Of a DNA stretch of 57,584 nucleotides, positions 41,166-49,378 are shown piece by piece. The position numbers and the translations under genes are program-made. Each line of letters opens with the position of its first letter. The first letter of the stretch is position 1. Where the stretch lies: positions 1-57,584 of the forward strand of contig NZ_NSGF01000029.1 in NCBI RefSeq assembly GCF_002294995.1, written 5' to 3'. Under the pieces are notes generated by a model. That model did no database searches. It saw only the letters and a list, made by a program, of their open reading frames with translations, and was not told where the DNA came from. The stretch is from Mesorhizobium sp. WSM3860 (lineage in GTDB: Bacteria > Pseudomonadota > Alphaproteobacteria > Rhizobiales > Rhizobiaceae).

Positions 41166-42332
41166 ATGAATTTCGTGTTCTTCTCGCCGCATTTTCCGGC
41201 CAACGGCGCCGATTTCTGCGACCGGCTGAAGAAGGCCGGCGCCACCGTGCTCGGCATCGGCGACGCTCCCTATGAGACGCTGAGCGCCAAGCTGAAAGCG
41301 GCGCTTTCGGAATACTATCGGGTCGCGGACATGGACGACTACGACGCCGTATTCCGGGCGATGGGCCATTTCATCCACAAATGGGGCCGCATCGACCGCT
41401 TCGAGTCGTTGAACGAGCACTGGCTGGAGCTTGAAGCCAATATCCGCACCGATTTCAACATCTTCGGCACCAAGCTCGACTTCGTGAAGAATTTGAAGCG
41501 CAAGAGCCGCATGCGGGCGTTTTTCCGCAAGAGCGGCGTCGAGACAATCCCGCAACGCAAATGCTCCGACCGCGCCGGCGCCATGACCTTCATCCGCCGG
41601 GTCGGCTATCCGGTGGTGGTGAAACCGGATTCGGGCTCCGGCGCCTCGAACACGTTCAAGATCTCCAACGCGAAGGAGCTCGACCAGTTCTTCAAGGAGA
41701 AACCCGAGGGCGTGACCTTCGTCATGGAGCAGTTCATCGAGGGGCTGGTGGTGACCTTCGACGGGCTGGTCAACCGCGACGGCGAGGTCGTGCTGGCGGC
41801 GAGCCACCGCTACGACCAGAGCGTCATGGAAGTGGTCAACCGCGACCGCCATATGAGCTACACCTGCTTCCCCGAGATCACCCCGGCGGTCGAGGAGGCA
41901 GGCCGCAAGATCCTGAAGGCGTTCGACGTACGCGAGCGCTTCTTCCACATCGAACTGTTCGAGACCAGGGACAAGCGCATCATAGCGCTCGAGGTCAACA
42001 TGCGGCCGCCAGGCGCCTGGATGACGGACGCGATCAACTACACTTTCGACATCGACGTCTATTCCGAATGGGCCAACATGGTGGTGAAGGACGCGGCCGG
42101 CGGCCCTTACAAAGGCAAGTATTTCACCGCCTATGCCAGCCGCAAGCGGCACCTCGACTATTTGCACAGCCATGAGGACGTGCTAGCCGCCCACGGCGAC
42201 AAGATCGTTCACCATCAGGCCATCGAAGAGGTTTTCAGCCGCGCCATGGGCAACTACGCCTACCAGATGCGCTCGAAGGACCAGAAGGCGCTGCGTCAGG
42301 CGGTCGACTATATCCACGCGGAAAAGGCGTGA
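41166..42332 (+). CDS. ATP-grasp ligase of unknown substrate
   Basis: A 388-residue protein from ATG 41166, with GGGGGAGG 7-14 bases before it. The N-terminus is Rossmann-like (FVFFSPHFPANGADFCDRL, AGATVLGIGDAPYE). The ATP-grasp core follows: GYPVVVKPDSGSGASNT, FVMEQFIEGLVVTFDG, and the metal-binding ALEVNMRPPGAWMTD. These enzymes join a carboxylate to an amine or thiol using ATP. The downstream gene, 4 bases on, is an esterase-like hydrolase, and this pair occurs in other genomes as I recall. The product is unknown. Confidence 0.88.
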   Translation: MNFVFFSPHFPANGADFCDRLKKAGATVLGIGDAPYETLSAKLKAALSEYYRVADMDDYDAVFRAMGHFIHKWGRIDRFESLNEHWLELEANIRTDFNIFGTKLDFVKNLKRKSRMRAFFRKSGVETIPQRKCSDRAGAMTFIRRVGYPVVVKPDSGSGASNTFKISNAKELDQFFKEKPEGVTFVMEQFIEGLVVTFDGLVNRDGEVVLAASHRYDQSVMEVVNRDRHMSYTCFPEITPAVEEAGRKILKAFDVRERFFHIELFETRDKRIIALEVNMRPPGAWMTDAINYTFDIDVYSEWANMVVKDAAGGPYKGKYFTAYASRKRHLDYLHSHEDVLAAHGDKIVHHQAIEEVFSRAMGNYAYQMRSKDQKALRQAVDYIHAEKA

Positions 42333-42336
42333 GCCG

Positions 42337-43113
42337 ATGGACGTTTCCTATCACAAGGCCCATGCCCGCAACCTCGGCCGCGACATGGAACACAAGCGCT
42401 ACGGCCATGCCGGGCGGCCGGTGGTGGTATTTCCGACCTCGCAGGGGCGTTTTTACCAGTTCGAGGATTCGGGCGGCGTCGCAGCGCTCGCCGAATTCAT
42501 CGACACCGGCCGCATCCAGCTGTTTACGCTCGACGGCATCGATTCCGAATCCTTCTTCGACAAGCACGGCGATCCCCCCAGTCGCATCGCCCGCCACGAG
42601 GCCTATTTCCGCTATGTGCGCGAGGAGGCGCTGCCGGAGCTCCAGGCGGTTGCCGCCAAGGCCAATGGCGGACGCTCCCTCAAGCCGCTGTTCTGCGGCT
42701 GCTCGATGGGCGGCTACCACTCGTCGAATTTCGTGTTCCGCTTTCCGGAGCTGGCGAGCGGCGTGATCTCGCTGTCCGGCGTCTATTCGACGCGCGACTT
42801 CTTCGGTCGGGCGCTGGAGGGCAGCATCTTCTACAATTCGCCGCTCGACTATCTGCCGGGCATCGTCGACCAGAAGCTGCTCGGGCGGCTGAGGGCGCTG
42901 AGGCTGATCTTCTGCTGCGGGCAGGGCGCCTGGGAAGAACGAATGCTCGTCGAAACGCGCGAACTGGAGCAGGTGCTGCGCGAGAGATCCATTCCGGCCT
43001 GGGTCGACTATTGGGGCGGCGACGTCAGCCACGACTGGCCGTGGTGGCACAAGCAACTCGTCTATTTCTTTGGCCGCTGGCTGGATGACGACCTGATGCA
43101 CAGGATCGACTGA
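42337..43113 (+). CDS. Esterase-like hydrolase (COG4947 type)
   Basis: A 258-residue alpha/beta hydrolase with oxyanion/first-strand GRPVVVFPTSQGRFYQFED, nucleophile box GCSMGGYHSSN and a C-terminal SHDWPWWHKQLVYFF carrying the likely catalytic His. It starts 4 bases after the ATP-grasp stop, so they are co-translated. The family resembles esterase D. It may release or cyclise the ATP-grasp product or trim its substrate, but no substrate is known. Confidence 0.85.
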   Translation: MDVSYHKAHARNLGRDMEHKRYGHAGRPVVVFPTSQGRFYQFEDSGGVAALAEFIDTGRIQLFTLDGIDSESFFDKHGDPPSRIARHEAYFRYVREEALPELQAVAAKANGGRSLKPLFCGCSMGGYHSSNFVFRFPELASGVISLSGVYSTRDFFGRALEGSIFYNSPLDYLPGIVDQKLLGRLRALRLIFCCGQGAWEERMLVETRELEQVLRERSIPAWVDYWGGDVSHDWPWWHKQLVYFFGRWLDDDLMHRID

Positions 43114-43516
43114 CGACCGCGCCCGACCCAATCCGCCGCTTTGTGGAAGCCTCGCGTCATGCGGCGCCTCCAGCGCCACCTGGAAGCGGCCGTCGGGCCG
43201 CGCCAATGCCGGCGACACCGGGGCCTTTCTCGACACCTTCACCGCCGATGCCTTGCTCACCGGTTGGGGCCGTTCCGAAGGCGACCGGATCGCCAGCCTG
43301 ATCATCGCCTGAGATCCGTCCCGTCAGCTCATCGGCAAGCGTCTGGCTCAAATATGACCTTCTGCTCTCATCTCTAGTGGAGAGCCAACACAGCCGTCAG
43401 GCGGCGATATCGCTCAACCTTAGTCGAAAGGGCGCCATCGCGCCTCGCGAGGTTGGCCGTCGCCTCGGGTCCTCTGATGTGGAACGGTGGCGTGGGCGCG
43501 CTTTCGCGGGCCGCTC
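43114..43516. other. Intergenic stretch with possible gene scrap
   Basis: About 400 bases. One plus-strand frame at ~43154-43312 reads GDTGAFLDTFTADALLTGWGRSEGDRIASLIIA before a TGA, which has good coding character but no start; it may be the tail of a lost gene. The rest shows nothing recognisable. Confidence 0.35.
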
Positions 43517-44287
43517 TCAGTAGGTCGCGCGTCCGCCGGACAGATCGAAAGTGGCCCCGGTGGTGAAGGAATTCTCGTCCGAGAGCATGAAGGCGACCAT
43601 GGCCGCTGCCTCCTCCACCTCGACGAATCGACCGCGCGGCACCTTGCTGAGCATATAGGTCACCTGGGCCTCGGTGAGCTGTTCGAGGATACGGGTGCGG
43701 GCGGGCGAGGGGGTCAACGCGTTGACGGCGATGTCGCGGCCGGCGAGTTCCTTGCCAAGCGACTTGGTCAGCGCAAGCACGCCGGCTTTGGCAGCCGAAT
43801 AGGCGGCGGCGTTGGGATTGCCTTCCTTGCCGGCCACGGAAGCGACATTGACGATACGGCCGTAGTTGCGCGCGATCATGCCGGGCACCAGGCGTCTGCA
43901 GCAGTAAAAGACGCCGTTGAGGTCGATTTCGATGATCTGCCGCCAGGCGGCGGGGTCATAGTCCACCACGGTCGCGGCCGGCCCGGCAATGCCTGCATTG
44001 TTGACAAGGAGATCGACGGGCCCGAGCGCCTGTTCGGTCAGGATGGCGGCGCGGTCGACGGCCTCGATCTGCGACTGGTCGCAAAGCAAGGCTTCGACCC
44101 GGCCCGAGGGAGCAAGCTCGGCCGCAGCGCTCGTCATCGCGGCCTGGTCGATGTCCCAGATGGCGACGCTTGCGCCCGACGACAGCAGGCGTCGGGCGAC
44201 CGCAAGGCCGATGCCTTGCGCGCCGCCGGTCACGACCGCGACACGGCCAGAGAGATCGACGGCATTCAAACGACGGTTCATGGCCAT
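43517..44287 (-). CDS. SDR-family oxidoreductase
   Basis: A 256-residue short-chain dehydrogenase from the Met at 44287, with GGAGG 8 bases upstream. Cofactor motif TGGAQGIG, NNAGIAG, catalytic YSAAK and a C-terminal DENSFTTGATFDLSGGRATY. The pattern is that of 3-oxoacyl reductases or sugar/polyol dehydrogenases of catabolic operons. Next to the AbrB-type permease on the same strand, so a catabolic role with imported substrate is possible. Confidence 0.87.
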   Translation of the reverse strand: MAMNRRLNAVDLSGRVAVVTGGAQGIGLAVARRLLSSGASVAIWDIDQAAMTSAAAELAPSGRVEALLCDQSQIEAVDRAAILTEQALGPVDLLVNNAGIAGPAATVVDYDPAAWRQIIEIDLNGVFYCCRRLVPGMIARNYGRIVNVASVAGKEGNPNAAAYSAAKAGVLALTKSLGKELAGRDIAVNALTPSPARTRILEQLTEAQVTYMLSKVPRGRFVEVEEAAAMVAFMLSDENSFTTGATFDLSGGRATY

Positions 44288-44321
44288 TTCCTTTGCCTCC
44301 CCATGCATTTGGTAGCGCGGA

Positions 44322-45371
44322 TCAGTCCCTGACGTTTCGCGCCACAAGCTTGGCGACGCTTGGCCCAATGAGCAGCACGACGAGGAAACGGGCCGACTGC
44401 AGCGCCATGACGAAGGAGATGTCGACGTTCTGTGCGGCGGCGGCGATGATGGCGACGCTGTCCATGCCGCCGGGGCTGGTCGCCAGATAGGCGGTCAGCG
44501 GATCGATGCCGAGTACGCGGCTGGTGACGAAAGCCATGCCGCCGCAGAAGGCGATCAACGCTACGATCGAGGCGATGATCTGCGGCAGGGCGCGTGCCGC
44601 GTGGCGCAGGATCGGCCGGGTGAAGTTCAGCCCGATCGACCAGCCGACCATGGCGTAGCTGACGGCCAGCAGCCAGGGCGGCAATTGCATCGGCACGCTG
44701 AAGCCGAGATGGATTACCGTGCCAAAGATGAAGGTGCCAAGGAAGAAGGGCGATGGCAGCCTGAGCAGCTTGCCGAGCAGACCGCCGACAATCGCGATGC
44801 CGAGGGTGGCGCCGGCCAACGGATCGATCGGCGGAAACCAGACGATGGGCGGCATTTCGACGCCCGACGTGTCGACCCACATCTTGGCGACGAGCGCCGC
44901 CGTCATCGAGACGAAGATGACGCGCAGATACTGCATGAAGGCGACGAGGCGCTGGTCGGCACCAAAGGCGCCGGCCATCAGCACCATGGCGGTGGCGGCG
45001 CCCGGCGAGGACCCCCAGACGGCCGTGGTGCCGGGCAGGATGCGCCAGCGGCTGATCAGCCAGCCGAGCAGGCTGGAGGCCGTGAGCGTCGCCACCACCG
45101 TCCCGAAGAAGAGCGCCCATTCGGCGTAGAAGACCGGAAAGATGTCGACAGAGATTGAGTTCGCCACCAAGCAGCCGACCACGGCCTGGGCGGAGCCGAA
45201 CAGCGCGCGGGGTACGCGCACCGTGGCGCCGTTGGTGCCGGCCAGGATCGCCGCCAGCATCGGGCCGATCAGCAGCGCTGCAGGCAAGGCGGCCAATTCC
45301 AGCGCGCCGGCGAACAGCAGTGAGAGCACCACCAGCTCCAGCCACTGCTGCGGCGGGCGTAATCGCGCCAT
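44322..45371 (-). CDS. AbrB-family membrane protein (AmoA-like)
   Basis: A 349-residue protein with ten to eleven hydrophobic segments and internal duplication: LPAALLIGPMLAAILAG in the first half resembles FFLGTFIFGTVIHLG in the second, and SSPGAATAMVLMA resembles TSPGGMDSVAIIAA. This matches the AbrB duplication family (pfam05145), called AbrB after a regulator of aidB in E. coli. It probably transports a small solute; none is proven. Confidence 0.87.
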   Translation of the reverse strand: MARLRPPQQWLELVVLSLLFAGALELAALPAALLIGPMLAAILAGTNGATVRVPRALFGSAQAVVGCLVANSISVDIFPVFYAEWALFFGTVVATLTASSLLGWLISRWRILPGTTAVWGSSPGAATAMVLMAGAFGADQRLVAFMQYLRVIFVSMTAALVAKMWVDTSGVEMPPIVWFPPIDPLAGATLGIAIVGGLLGKLLRLPSPFFLGTFIFGTVIHLGFSVPMQLPPWLLAVSYAMVGWSIGLNFTRPILRHAARALPQIIASIVALIAFCGGMAFVTSRVLGIDPLTAYLATSPGGMDSVAIIAAAAQNVDISFVMALQSARFLVVLLIGPSVAKLVARNVRD

Positions 45372-45498
45372 GCGTTCAACAGATGGTTGTTCCAGCGACG
45401 GTCGCTCCGGTGAAGAGTCCCTATCCGGCTCTTAGCCCGGGCACGGACAAATGCGAACCCACTTTCCCGCGGAAGCGCCGTTCGCGCCGGTCTCGCGC

Positions 45499-45810
45499 TC
45501 AGCTGCCCTCGTCGGGGACCGGAAGGCCGAAGCCGCCGACAGGATGGGTCTCGACCTGGAATTCGAAGCCGGCGATGAAAGGACGCGCCCGGGCGATCGC
45601 TGCCTGGACTTCGGGCAATTGCAGGGATGCCTTGTGGCTTGCCTGGTCGATCCACACTTCCGTGACCCAGATCGCGTCGGCATCGGCCGGATCGGTGGCG
45701 ATGATGTAGCTCAGGCAGCCGGGCAGGGCACCGGTGGTCTCACGCAGCACGTCCATGACTGCATCGCGCTGGCCGCGTGCCGCCCGCAGCTTGCCGATCA
45801 GTCCGAACAT
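45499..45810 (-). CDS. Antibiotic biosynthesis monooxygenase-like (ABM) protein
   Basis: A 103-residue ferredoxin-like ABM domain: MFGLIGKLRAARGQRDAV, LPGCLSYIIATDPADAD, IWVTEVWIDQASHKASL. Close in pattern to YgiN-type quinol monooxygenases, small enzymes that oxidise quinols or similar aromatics. It lies between an AbrB permease and an SDR on the same strand, a grouping that suggests detoxification or catabolism. Confidence 0.85.
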   Translation of the reverse strand: MFGLIGKLRAARGQRDAVMDVLRETTGALPGCLSYIIATDPADADAIWVTEVWIDQASHKASLQLPEVQAAIARARPFIAGFEFQVETHPVGGFGLPVPDEGS

Positions 45811-45862
45811 TCCCTTCCTCTCCCTCCAGGTTGCACGCTGAGCTGAGTATGCAATCGCCGGC

Positions 45863-46648
45863 TCACGGCATCAACTGGCCACCATTGACCTCGATCACCT
45901 GGCCGATGATGTAGCCGCTCAAGAGGCCGGAAGACAGGAATAGATAAGCGCCGACACAATCTTCGGCCGTTCCGGCGCGACCCTGCGGAATGGTCGCGAC
46001 CATGCCCTTGATCTGCTCGGCGCTGGAATAGCGTTCGTGGAACGGGGTCAGGATGGTGCCGGGCGCCACGGCGTTGACGCGGATGCCGAAGCCGATCAGC
46101 TCCTTGGCCATGCCCCGAGTTACATTGGAGACGAAGGCCTTGGACGAGCCATAGATGCCGGCGCCGCCGCCGGCGCCGTTGCGGGCGGCGATCGAGGTGG
46201 TGTTGATGATGAAGCCGCCCTGGCGCTTCAGCCATGGGATCGCCTTGCGCGAGGCCGTCAGCACCGAGCGCGCGTTGAGATCCATCACCGCATCGTAATG
46301 CGCTTCGGTCTGCTCGGCATAGGCAACGCGGCCGAGCATGCCGCCGGCATTGTTGACCAGCCCGTCGAGCCGGCCGAAATGTTCAGCGCTTTCCTCGACC
46401 ACACGCTCGACGTCGGCGGGAACCGAAAAATCGCCCTGCGTCAAAAACACCTCGCCGCCGTCGTCGCGGATGGTTTTGGCGAGCTCTTCGGCGGCTTCCC
46501 GGCTTGAGTTGTAGTGAAGCCCAACCCGGCATTGCTGCCGGGCGTAGGCGAGGGCGAGGGCTGCTCCGATCCCGGTCGAGGCGCCGGTGACCAGCACCGC
46601 CTTGCCGGCAAGATCGGGAATGACAAGCGTGGTCGGATTGGCTGGCAC
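45863..46648 (-). CDS. SDR-family oxidoreductase
   Basis: A 261-residue short-chain dehydrogenase: VTGASTGIGAALALAYARQ, NNAGGMLGR, catalytic Ser-Tyr-Lys with IYGSSKAF, and a C-terminal SGYIIGQVIEVNGGQLMP. It belongs to the 3-oxoacyl-ACP/glucose-1-dehydrogenase branch. It is the first gene of the minus-strand SDR-ABM-AbrB-SDR series. Substrate unknown. Confidence 0.88.
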   Translation of the reverse strand: MPANPTTLVIPDLAGKAVLVTGASTGIGAALALAYARQQCRVGLHYNSSREAAEELAKTIRDDGGEVFLTQGDFSVPADVERVVEESAEHFGRLDGLVNNAGGMLGRVAYAEQTEAHYDAVMDLNARSVLTASRKAIPWLKRQGGFIINTTSIAARNGAGGGAGIYGSSKAFVSNVTRGMAKELIGFGIRVNAVAPGTILTPFHERYSSAEQIKGMVATIPQGRAGTAEDCVGAYLFLSSGLLSGYIIGQVIEVNGGQLMP

Positions 46649-46731
46649 GTCGGTATCTCCAGGATTGCGCTGACAATTGGTAGACGCTTGCCGGCCAGGT
46701 GTTCAAGTCAAGGCAAGATCGCGGCGCGAAT

Positions 46732-47166
46732 TCAGGGCCGCAGATAGACATAGCCCTGGCGCTGCAGCTCCGCGAGCTTGACCACGCCGCCTTTCTCCGC
46801 GACCTGGAAGCCGGCAAGCAGGTCGGTCAGTGCGATGTCCATGCCATGCATGGTGTTGCCGCAGGCCTGCGGAACAAGCCCCTGCTGGACGAGGCCGGCA
46901 AAGCGGTTCGAGGTTGCGCCGGAAGCGCTCTTTGCCTTGAAGGCCGCAAGCGCCGGACCATGCACGACCAGCACGACCTCGACATCGCCGCCGGTGCCCT
47001 CATAGTGGTTCTTGATGTTGCCGAGGACGAAGTTGACCTTGTCGGCGTCGCTGAGATGATAGGCTACCTTCAGCCTGTCCTCGCCGGTGGCGGCGCTCGC
47101 CTGGCGCAGACCGAAAAAACTGGCCGCTCCGGCAAGACCGGCGCGGAAAATGTCACGGCGCAGCAT
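46732..47166 (-). CDS. Exported DsrE-family protein
   Basis: A 144-residue protein with a twin-arginine signal (MLRRDIFRAGLAGAASFFGL, cleavage near ASA at ~26) followed by a DsrE/DsrF-like fold (LKVAYHLSDADKVNFVLGNI, EVVLVVHGPALAAF, VPQACGNTMHGMDI). A single Cys in QACGNTM sits where sulfur-carrier relatives have theirs. DsrE proteins act in sulfur relay; periplasmic members are uncharacterised. The TAT signal suggests folding with a cofactor before export. Confidence 0.83.
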   Translation of the reverse strand: MLRRDIFRAGLAGAASFFGLRQASAATGEDRLKVAYHLSDADKVNFVLGNIKNHYEGTGGDVEVVLVVHGPALAAFKAKSASGATSNRFAGLVQQGLVPQACGNTMHGMDIALTDLLAGFQVAEKGGVVKLAELQRQGYVYLRP

Positions 47167-47258
47167 CGCATCCTCCTCGATCCGGCGGCTCTCGCAAGTT
47201 TGCGTGGCCCAGCCTTGGTGCCTAGACTAGCATAAATCGCAATCACGGTGGGGGCGCG

Positions 47259-48314
47259 GTGCTGGGTGCCGCGTTGTTCTTTGTCGGCGCGGCGCTCGCA
47301 GATGATGCTCGCAAGCTGACCGAACTCAGCCCGAACGGCGCCGACGTCTGCTTCGGCCGGGTCTATGATGCCGCCCATCTCAAGGCGCATCCGCACCAGA
47401 AGGTGGCGCGCATCTTCTTCTACTATGGCCACGATCCAGTCAGCCGGCCGAACGAGGAGCCGAGCACGATGTCCGACGCTGCCTATAACGGCTTTCTCAC
47501 CACCACGGTTCGCGGCGCCAAGAAGCCGGAATGGGCGGCTGGCTGGTGCAACAATGAGGATCCGAGCGACAAGGCGAGCGGCATCCGCTGCGGCATGGAA
47601 TGCGATCGCACGCTCGCCTCGCTGAAAGTCGACGACAAGGGCCGGCTGATCCTCTCCAACGTGCAGCCTGACGTCTATCTCGACGCCGGCGCGGAGGAGG
47701 ATCTCGGCAAGGCGAGATACAACGAGCAGGCGCTTGGCAGGGAGGACGACAATTTCCGTCTCGATCCAATGCCGGCCGACACCTGCAAGGCGGAGTTCGC
47801 GCGCATCGCTCCGATCGACCCGGCGCTCGGGGCTCCGCTGCGCGAGCGGCTGAAGCCGGACCAGCCCTTCTGCTTCGGCCGCGACTATGATGACGCGCAT
47901 CTGAAATCCCATCCCGACCAGATGACGCAGTCGATCCGCGTCTTCCGCGGGCCGATCGAGCTCGCTTCCTTCGCCGCCGGTGGCGATGCCGCCAACTGGC
48001 CAGACGGCGCCGACATCGCGATCTCGGTGACGACCAGGCAGAAAGAGGCCAAGGTCATGCAGACCTATTCCTGCCAGGGCGAGGCCGATCAGTGGCGCTG
48101 CTCGGCCAGCTCGAAGATGAGCGACTTTGCCTGCGACATCTCGCAGAAGGAGCTTTTTCTCAAGCGCGGCGCCAGCGGCACGATGCTACTGGCTAACCCC
48201 AACAATGCGCTCGCCATTGTCGACCTCTGCTCGAAGCTAGCGGGCGGCAAGACCAAGTCCGACGATAAGATCTACAGGCTGAACCCGATGCCGCAGTCGG
48301 CCTGCACGCCGTAA
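47259..48314 (+). CDS. Exported two-domain hypothetical protein
   Basis: A 351-residue protein beginning at GTG 47259, the only start in frame after the TAG at 47223. A short signal peptide (ALFFVGAALADDA) is followed by two copies of one domain: VCFGRVYDAAHLKAHPHQ at ~30 and FCFGRDYDDAHLKSHPDQ at ~205. Each ends with YRLNPMPQSAC or FRLDPMPADTC. The paired Cys residues suggest disulfides and a periplasmic place. I know no family for it. Confidence 0.78.
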   Translation: MLGAALFFVGAALADDARKLTELSPNGADVCFGRVYDAAHLKAHPHQKVARIFFYYGHDPVSRPNEEPSTMSDAAYNGFLTTTVRGAKKPEWAAGWCNNEDPSDKASGIRCGMECDRTLASLKVDDKGRLILSNVQPDVYLDAGAEEDLGKARYNEQALGREDDNFRLDPMPADTCKAEFARIAPIDPALGAPLRERLKPDQPFCFGRDYDDAHLKSHPDQMTQSIRVFRGPIELASFAAGGDAANWPDGADIAISVTTRQKEAKVMQTYSCQGEADQWRCSASSKMSDFACDISQKELFLKRGASGTMLLANPNNALAIVDLCSKLAGGKTKSDDKIYRLNPMPQSACTP

Positions 48315-48425
48315 CTAGCGCCTCGTCCTTCTATGGCGGAGCAAGGAGAAGCAACGCGGCGCAGACCGAGCATGACGAAGTCGAAAGGCTGCGGCTGATT
48401 TTCCGGGCCGTGACCGGGAAAGCGC

Positions 48426-49373
48426 TCAGGCGAAAGGCACTGCCGTCGTGCCTTTCGGCAGCTTCGCCTCGTCGTCCGGCTCGACATGGATTGTGACGCG
48501 CACTGAAGGAATTTCGGCCTTTAGCGCATCCTCGATGCGGTCGCAGATGACATGACTGGCGCCGACCGTCATGTCGGCGTCGACGACCAGGTGAAACTCG
48601 ATGAAGGTCGCTCGCCCGGCGATGCGCGTTTTCAGGTCATGCACTTCCAGCGCGCCTTTCGAATTGGCCGAAATGATGTCGCGGATTTGCATGTGCTCCT
48701 GGGTGTCGACGGCACGATCCATCAGTCCGCTCAGCGACTCTCCGGTGAGCTTCCAGCCCTGATAGAGAATGTTCAGCGCCACAAGGAGCGCAAGCAGCGG
48801 GTCGAGGATGTGCCATCCAGTCATCACCGCGGCGACGAGGCCCACGATGACGCCCACCGAGGTAAGCACGTCGGTCATGATGTGCTGGCCGTCGGCGACC
48901 AGCGCCGGCGACCGTTCGGTCCGGCCGTTGCGGATCAGCACGAATGCCCAGACGGCATTGACGAGCGCCGCGCCGGCATTGATCGCCAAGCCCTGCCAGG
49001 GCTGTTCGAGCGACGCGGGGTTCTGCAGCGACTGCCACACCTTGGCGATGATCAGCAAGGCCGCAACGACGATCAGAACACCCTCGAGCACCGCAGAGAA
49101 ATACTCGGCCTTGTGATGGCCGAAGGGGTGGTCGCTATCGGCCGGCTTATGGCTGATGCGGATCGCCCAGAGAGCGGCTGCCGCTGTGATGACGTTGACG
49201 ATGGATTCCAAAGCATCGGAATAGAGGGCGACGGAGCCGGTCATCTGCCAGGCAACGAATTTCAGCCCCATCACCAGGAAGGCGATGACGATCGACCAGA
49301 GAGCGAGGCTGGCAATCTTGCGCTTCGCGGCGGCTCTTGCGGCCGCCGTCGTCGTGTCTTCCATGGCGGCCAT
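48426..49373 (-). CDS. Cation diffusion facilitator transporter
   Basis: A 315-residue CDF protein. Six membrane helices carry the metal sites SDALES in TM2 and HIMTD (DGQHIMTDVLTS) in TM5. DHPFGHHKAEYFSAVLEG is the conserved loop. The cytoplasmic tail has DLKTRIAGRATFIEFHLVV and HVICDRIE. It exports Zn, Fe or Mn in exchange for protons. The TM2 D to E change in SDALES is common in Fe/Zn subgroups. Confidence 0.9.
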   Translation of the reverse strand: MAAMEDTTTAAARAAAKRKIASLALWSIVIAFLVMGLKFVAWQMTGSVALYSDALESIVNVITAAAALWAIRISHKPADSDHPFGHHKAEYFSAVLEGVLIVVAALLIIAKVWQSLQNPASLEQPWQGLAINAGAALVNAVWAFVLIRNGRTERSPALVADGQHIMTDVLTSVGVIVGLVAAVMTGWHILDPLLALLVALNILYQGWKLTGESLSGLMDRAVDTQEHMQIRDIISANSKGALEVHDLKTRIAGRATFIEFHLVVDADMTVGASHVICDRIEDALKAEIPSVRVTIHVEPDDEAKLPKGTTAVPFA

Positions 49374-49378
49374 CGTTG

